DNA of 64,000 nt, taken from the NCBI RefSeq assembly GCF_004208515.1, contig NZ_SGIM01000005.1, positions 1 through 64,000 on the forward strand. Direction: 5' to 3'. The stretch is from Acinetobacter halotolerans. Its GTDB lineage: Bacteria; Pseudomonadota; Gammaproteobacteria; Pseudomonadales; Moraxellaceae. The position numbers and the translations under genes were made by a program. The notes beneath the pieces are model-generated. The model had not been told where the DNA came from. It saw only the letters and a list, made by a program, of their open reading frames with translations, and searched no databases. Shown one piece after another: positions 59,220 through 64,000 of this stretch; positions within the stretch are counted from its first letter, which is position 1, and each line of letters starts with the position of its first letter.

Positions 59220-60704
59220 ATGGGCCGCGAAATTCTTACCGTTGCAGAAACGGTTAGTAATGAAAAAGGTGTTAGTCGTGAAGCGATCTTCGAAGCGTTA
59301 GAGCAAGCACTTGTTGCCGCGACGAAGAAAAAATTCTACGAAGGCACAAATTCAGAAGAAGCTCAACTCCGCGTTGAGATTGATCGTAAAACAGGTGATT
59401 ACCGTACTTTCCGTCAATGGACGTTAGTTGCGGATGAAGATCATGAAATGCCAGCGTGTCAAGATGCGATTTCAGATGTAGATTCAACAAAATGGTCAAT
59501 TGGTGATATCCGCGAACTTGAAGTTGAGTCGATTGAGTTTGGTCGTATTGCCGCGCAAATTGCAAAACAAGTGATTGTGCAAAAGATTCGTGAAGCTGAG
59601 CGTGCATTGGTTGCTGATGCTTATGAGTCTAAAGTTGGCGAACTGATCTATGGTGAAGTGAAAAAGCAAACGAAAGATGGCTTTATCATTGATCTTGGTG
59701 ACAATGCGGAAGCGTATTTGGCGCGTGAAGAAACCATTCATAAAGAAATTTTACGTCCTAAGCAACGTATCAATGCAATTTTGTATAACGTCAACCGTGA
59801 AGGTCGTGGTGCACAATTGTTATTGTCTCGTGCACGTCCTGAAATGCTAATGGCTTTAATGAAAAAAGAAATTCCAGAAATTTCTGAAGAAATCATTGAA
59901 ATTAAAGCAGCAGCGCGTCAACCAGGTGTGCGTGCTAAAATTGCAGTGAAAACCAATGATCATCGTATTGACCCTGTAGGTGCATGTATTGGTATGCGTG
60001 GTACACGTATCCAAGCAGTACAACAAGAGTTAAATGGTGAGCGTATTGATGTTGTGGTTTGGTCTGATGATCCAGCGCAATATATTGCAAGCGCATTAGA
60101 GCCAGCGGATGTTTCAGGTATCGTACTTGATGAAGATGCACGTAGTGCGGATATTATTTTCGCGACCAGCGATCAGTTGGCACGTGCGATTGGATCGCAA
60201 GGACAAAATGTTCGTTTAGCATCGGAATTAACCGGTTATAAACTCGACATGATGTTAGAAGAAGAGTATCGTGCTCGTCAGCAAAATGAAGCTCAACAAT
60301 ATCTTGATATGTTTGTATCACGTCTCGATATTGAAGAAGATTTAGCGATGGCTTTGGTGGAAATGGGCTTCACTTCATTAGAAGAAATTGCTTATGTTCC
60401 TGCAGAGACATTTGATGAAATCGAGCTTGATGCAGACTTAGTAGAATTGCTACAAAGTCGTGCGAAAGAAGCTGCATTAACCGATGCGTTAAAACAGCAA
60501 GAAAATATTCAAGAGCCAAGTGCAGAACTTCTCGGTATGGAAGGTATGACGACTGAGATTGCATATGCATTGGCGGCACGTGGTGTGATTACTGTTGATG
60601 ATTTGGCAGACCAAGCAACGGATGATATCTCTGATATCGAAGGCTTAGGTCATGACAAAGCGGGTCAACTCATCATGAAAGCACGTGAATCATGGTTTAA
60701 CTAG
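59220..60704 (+). CDS. nusA: transcription termination/antitermination protein NusA
   Basis: Binds RNA polymerase and nascent RNA; promotes pausing and termination, and rRNA antitermination with NusB, NusG and S10. The 494 residues are in family order: N-terminal polymerase-binding domain (1-130), S1 (GEVKKQTKDGFIIDLGDNAE, about 142-161), two KH domains (VGACIGMRGTRIQAVQQEL, and AIGSQGQNVRLASELTGYKL), and two C-terminal acidic repeats for alpha-CTD contact. It follows rimP by 37 bases and precedes infB by 10. Confidence 0.98.
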   Translation: MGREILTVAETVSNEKGVSREAIFEALEQALVAATKKKFYEGTNSEEAQLRVEIDRKTGDYRTFRQWTLVADEDHEMPACQDAISDVDSTKWSIGDIRELEVESIEFGRIAAQIAKQVIVQKIREAERALVADAYESKVGELIYGEVKKQTKDGFIIDLGDNAEAYLAREETIHKEILRPKQRINAILYNVNREGRGAQLLLSRARPEMLMALMKKEIPEISEEIIEIKAAARQPGVRAKIAVKTNDHRIDPVGACIGMRGTRIQAVQQELNGERIDVVVWSDDPAQYIASALEPADVSGIVLDEDARSADIIFATSDQLARAIGSQGQNVRLASELTGYKLDMMLEEEYRARQQNEAQQYLDMFVSRLDIEEDLAMALVEMGFTSLEEIAYVPAETFDEIELDADLVELLQSRAKEAALTDALKQQENIQEPSAELLGMEGMTTEIAYALAARGVITVDDLADQATDDISDIEGLGHDKAGQLIMKARESWFN

Positions 60705-60714
60705 GAGATAATAG

Positions 60715-63432
60715 ATGACGGACAAGTCGATTCAAGAGTTAGCGCTCAGCGTAGAACGTCCTGTAGAGAAACTCCTAGAGCAGGTTCGTGATGCAGGTCT
60801 ACCACAGCGTAAAGCAGATGATATTATTACCACTGAGCAGCAAGATACTTTAGTCAATCATTTGAAAAAAGTTCATGGTCAGGAAAGTGGTAACACAGGA
60901 AAAATTGCGTTGAAACGTAAAACAACGAGTACTGCCAAAGTTACAAGTACTTCGGGTAAAGCAAAAAGCATTAATGTTGAAGTTCGTAAGAAACAAGTTT
61001 TTGCTAAACCGAACCCAGAGTTGCTTGCAGCTGAAGCAAAAGCACGTGTAGAAGCAAATGTGAAAGTACGTGCTGAACAAAATGTGCGAACTGAAGAAGT
61101 TCAAAATGCACGTGATGTTGCAGAGAAAAAAGCCAATGCAACTTTAGAAGCGATGCGTGCAGCGCATACTTCAGACACTGCAACACAAGCACCGTCAAAA
61201 ACGGCTGTTGTAGTGAAAAAGCGCAATAGCGACAAAGTGATTAAAGCGCCTCAAGTGGTAAAACCATCAGAGACGGCTGAACAGAAAAAAGCGCGTGAAG
61301 CACAAACTGCTCAGTTAAAAGCGACTGAAGAAGCAGTGCGTCGTAAAGCGGCTGAAGAAGCTCAGCAACGTACGCTTGAACAAATGCGTAAAATGGCATC
61401 AAAATATTCAAATGATGATACCACGACCACCGTTCGTGTGATTGATGATTCGCCTTTAGCAGCGGGTCTTGTTGGTCAGGCGTATGAAGATTCCTTTAAT
61501 AAGGAAGACCGTGAAATCAAACGTGGTGGTGCAACTGCAAACCCACGTGCTGGTAAGAAAGGCGGTCGCGGTGGTGATGCTCAGTCTGAACAAAGCTTTA
61601 GTAAAAGCCATCATAAACGTGGCTTAAAAACCAGCCAAGCCAACAAACATGGCTTCGAAAAACCTGTGAAAAAACAGGTTTATGATGTTGAGATTGGCGA
61701 GAAAATCATTGTTGCTGATCTTGCTCAAAAGATGGCGGTTAAAGTTCGTGAAGTCATCAAAACCCTCATGAAAATGGGTGAGTTGGTTACACAGAACCAA
61801 GCCATTGAACAAGATACAGCGGTACTTGTGGTTGAAGAAATGGGACACAATCCTGTTCTCGTTTCGGATACCCAAGCAGAAGACAATTTATTGGTTGCAG
61901 CTGAAGAAGCACGTGGTGAGCAAACAACTCGTCCTCCAGTAGTTACGATCATGGGTCACGTTGACCATGGTAAAACCTCATTACTGGATCGTATCCGTCG
62001 CTCTAAAGTGGCTGCGGGTGAAGCGGGTGGTATTACTCAACATATCGGCGCTTATCACGTTGAAACTGAGAAAGGCATTATCACTTTCTTAGATACCCCA
62101 GGACATGCAGCGTTTACATCAATGCGTGCACGTGGTGCAAAAGCGACTGATATCGTGGTACTTGTTGTTGCTGCGGATGATGGTGTAATGCCACAAACTG
62201 CGGAAGCAATTGATCATGCTCGTGCTGCTGGTACGCCTATTATTGTTGCAATCAACAAAATGGATAAAGAATCAGCAGATGTGGATCGCGTCTTAAATGA
62301 ATTGACCACAAAAGGTATCGTGCCTGAAGAGTGGGGCGGTGATGTGCCTATCGCTAAAGTTTCAGCACATTCAGGTGCTGGTATTGATGGGTTGCTTGAC
62401 CTGATCTTGATCCAAGCTGAATTGATGGAGCTCAAAGCTTCTGCAGACGGTGCGGCTCAAGGTGTTGTCATTGAAGCACGTGTTGATAAAGGCCGTGGTG
62501 CAGTGACATCGATCCTTGTACAAAATGGTACCTTGAACATCGGTGATTTAGTTCTCGCTGGTTCATCATATGGCCGTGTACGTGCAATGGTTGATGAAAA
62601 TGGTAAACGTATCACGTCAGCAGGTCCTTCGATTCCAGTTGAGATTTTAGGATTACCTGAAGCGCCAATGGCGGGTGATGAAGTTCTTGTCGTGAATGAT
62701 GAGAAGAAAGCACGTGAAGTTGCTGATGCTCGTTCTGATCGTGAACGTCATAAACGTTTAGAGCGCGCGAGTGCGATGCGTCTTGAAAACATCATGGCAT
62801 CTATGGGCAAAAAAGATGTGCCTTATGTGAATGTTGTACTCAAAACTGACGTACGCGGTACTTTAGAAGCATTACATGTTGCTCTTGATGAGCTTTCAAC
62901 TGATGAAGTAAAAGTTCGAGTGATCGGTTCTGGTGTCGGTGCAATCACTGAGTCAGATGTCACCTTAGCTGAATCTTCAGAAGCTGTCTTACTTGGTTTC
63001 AACGTACGTGCGGACAACACAGCACGTCAGAAATCTGATCAAGACGGTATCGATATTCGTTACTACAGCATCATTTATCAATTGATTGATGATGTAAAAG
63101 CAGCAATGAGCGGTAAGCTTGCACCTGAACATCGTGAAACGATCTTAGGTGTAGCGGAAGTACGTGAAGTCTTCCACTCAAGTAAATTTGGTGCAGCAGC
63201 AGGCTGTATGGTACTTGAAGGTATGTTACACCGTAATAAACCGATTCGCGTATTACGTGATGACGTGGTTGTGTTCCAAGGTGAACTTGAATCTCTTCGT
63301 CGTTATAAAGAAGTGGTTGAAGAAGTTCGCGCAGGTATGGAATGTGGTCTTGCGGTGAAAGGTTATAAAGACATCAAAGTACAAGATAAGATCGAAGTAT
63401 ATGATGTTCAACTGATTAAACGGAGTCTTTAA
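60715..63432 (+). CDS. infB: translation initiation factor IF-2
   Basis: The GTPase that places fMet-tRNA on the 30S subunit and drives subunit joining. At 905 residues it has the long proteobacterial N-terminal region: an IF2-N fold at the start, then a Lys/Ala/Glu-rich stretch (about 60-300). The G domain starts near 410 with [10 protein letters not shown] (G1), DTPGHAAF (G3) and NKMD (G4). The C-terminal domains end [14 protein letters not shown]. Internal in-frame starts could give shorter isoforms as in E. coli, not verifiable here. It overlaps rbfA by one base. Confidence 0.98.
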   Translation: MTDKSIQELALSVERPVEKLLEQVRDAGLPQRKADDIITTEQQDTLVNHLKKVHGQESGNTGKIALKRKTTSTAKVTSTSGKAKSINVEVRKKQVFAKPNPELLAAEAKARVEANVKVRAEQNVRTEEVQNARDVAEKKANATLEAMRAAHTSDTATQAPSKTAVVVKKRNSDKVIKAPQVVKPSETAEQKKAREAQTAQLKATEEAVRRKAAEEAQQRTLEQMRKMASKYSNDDTTTTVRVIDDSPLAAGLVGQAYEDSFNKEDREIKRGGATANPRAGKKGGRGGDAQSEQSFSKSHHKRGLKTSQANKHGFEKPVKKQVYDVEIGEKIIVADLAQKMAVKVREVIKTLMKMGELVTQNQAIEQDTAVLVVEEMGHNPVLVSDTQAEDNLLVAAEEARGEQTTRPPVVTIMGHVDHGKTSLLDRIRRSKVAAGEAGGITQHIGAYHVETEKGIITFLDTPGHAAFTSMRARGAKATDIVVLVVAADDGVMPQTAEAIDHARAAGTPIIVAINKMDKESADVDRVLNELTTKGIVPEEWGGDVPIAKVSAHSGAGIDGLLDLILIQAELMELKASADGAAQGVVIEARVDKGRGAVTSILVQNGTLNIGDLVLAGSSYGRVRAMVDENGKRITSAGPSIPVEILGLPEAPMAGDEVLVVNDEKKAREVADARSDRERHKRLERASAMRLENIMASMGKKDVPYVNVVLKTDVRGTLEALHVALDELSTDEVKVRVIGSGVGAITESDVTLAESSEAVLLGFNVRADNTARQKSDQDGIDIRYYSIIYQLIDDVKAAMSGKLAPEHRETILGVAEVREVFHSSKFGAAAGCMVLEGMLHRNKPIRVLRDDVVVFQGELESLRRYKEVVEEVRAGMECGLAVKGYKDIKVQDKIEVYDVQLIKRSL

Positions 63433-63830
63433 TGGCGGGTAGCCAACGCTTAAAGCGCATGGCGGATTCAGTACAACGTGAGTTGTCTGAGCTGATCCGT
63501 CAGGAGCTTAAAGATCCACGTCTGGGTGGTCTAGTGACCATCTCAGCCGTGAAAGTCAGTGCAGATATGGGATATGCTGAAGTTTATGTCACTGTTATGG
63601 GACGTGAACTGGGTGATGATCAAAGTGAAGCTGCAAATAAAGAAACTTTAGATGTGCTGAATAAGGCTTCTGGTTTCTTGCGTCATGAATTGAGTCGTCG
63701 CATCAAGACGCGTATCACACCAAGATTGCGTTTCCATTATGATAAAACCAATGCATATGGAAATTATATGTTTGGTTTGATTGCTGAAGCTGTCAAGGAT
63801 TTGCCTGAACACGAGCAAGATAAAGAATAA
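63432..63830 (+). CDS. rbfA: 30S ribosome-binding factor RbfA
   Basis: A cold-shock-linked KH-fold factor for 16S rRNA 5' end maturation. The 132 residues include RMADSVQRELSELIRQELKD (about 9-28), the core KVSADMGYAEVYVTVMG, and RIKTRITPRLRFHYD (about 95-109). Its ATG overlaps the infB stop (TAATG), so translation is coupled. A strong terminator ends the operon. Confidence 0.97.
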   Translation: MAGSQRLKRMADSVQRELSELIRQELKDPRLGGLVTISAVKVSADMGYAEVYVTVMGRELGDDQSEAANKETLDVLNKASGFLRHELSRRIKTRITPRLRFHYDKTNAYGNYMFGLIAEAVKDLPEHEQDKE

Positions 63831-63835
63831 ATTAA

Positions 63836-63860
63836 AAAGCCACCTTAGGGTGGCTTTTTT
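63836..63860 (+). terminator. terminator of the rimP-nusA-infB-rbfA operon
   Basis: AAAGCCACC pairs with GGGTGGCTTT around TTA, then TTTTTT. Flanking As would also allow function on the minus strand. Confidence 0.9.
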
Positions 63861-63900
63861 ATGTCAGGCTTTCGGTAAATTTTTAATAAAAAAGAACAAC

Positions 63901-64000
63901 TTAAAGTTGGTCTTTTTTATCTTTACGGCTATAACGTTGCCAAGGAAGCGGACGGTTTAAAGCCTCAGGAACTTCACCACTATTCGAACGTAAACGTAAA
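63901..64000 (-). CDS. C-terminal end of an unidentified gene (partial)
   Basis: The minus strand is open from the window edge to a TAA at 63901-63903, giving 32 codons of a basic C-terminal tail (EALNRPLPWQRYSRKDKKDQ). A hairpin (AACAACTT/AAAGTTG flanked by A and T runs, about 63888-63918) overlaps its stop and looks like its terminator, which supports a real convergent gene. Too short to identify. Confidence 0.5.
   Translation of the reverse strand, partial: LRLRSNSGEVPEALNRPLPWQRYSRKDKKDQL

Noticed and set aside
60850..61198. Minus-strand ORFs opposite the IF-2 N-terminal repeat region
   Set aside because: Shadow of low-complexity Lys/Ala/Glu coding sequence.

Overview
The window reads as a stretch of Acinetobacter chromosome. 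The evidence is the gene order (tRNA-Trp-secE-nusG-rplKAJL-rpoBC; secG-tRNA-Leu-tRNA-fMet-rimP-nusA-infB-rbfA; pilBCD-coaE), a 717-residue FadB, rifampicin-region numbering in RpoB that matches Acinetobacter (D525, H535, S540), and moderately AT-rich codon use. I cannot fix the species. I see no insertion sequence, prophage, CRISPR array or rRNA; this is core genome with small accessory islets.

Layout. 1-12.4 kb: tRNA-Trp, SecE, NusG, L11, L1, L10, L7/L12, RNA polymerase beta and beta'. The gaps hold strong RNA hairpins, including a probable L10 leader. 12.4-18 kb: two tandem glycine-zipper lipoproteins, a hotdog-fold protein, an Asp-nucleophile alpha/beta hydrolase, a Na+/H+ antiporter-family carrier, an OmpW-family porin and a small LprI-like secreted protein. 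18-25 kb: HtpG with a probable heat-shock promoter, two uncharacterised conserved proteins, a FrnE-like DsbA-family protein and a membrane-anchored unknown. 25-31.4 kb is the most accessory part: an ABC exporter interrupted by a one-base frameshift, a MerR regulator divergent from an exported RBBP9/YdeN-like hydrolase and followed by a lipoprotein, and two secreted orphans. 31.4-34.8 kb: the fadBA beta-oxidation operon. 35-38.5 kb: an LpxO-like lipid A hydroxylase flanked by two lipoproteins that look like diverged relatives. 38.5-42 kb: uvrC, a TesB-like thioesterase and pgsA. 42-47 kb: an IclR regulator divergent from an AaeB/AaeX/AaeA-like aromatic-acid efflux operon. 47-56.5 kb: ruvX, algH, recN, ppnP, rlmB, an EamA transporter, coaE and the type IV pilus genes pilD, pilC and pilB. 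56.9-64 kb: tpiA, secG, tRNA-Leu, two identical initiator tRNAs, rimP, nusA, infB, rbfA and the tail of one more gene.

The known genes serve transcription and translation, protein export, envelope homeostasis, fatty-acid oxidation, DNA repair and pilus or competence machinery. No clearly novel multi-gene system is visible. The best leads are the paired lipoproteins around lpxO, the MerR/exported hydrolase/lipoprotein module, the IclR-controlled efflux operon with a palindrome in its promoter gap, the AT-rich secreted orphan, and the frameshifted ABC exporter.
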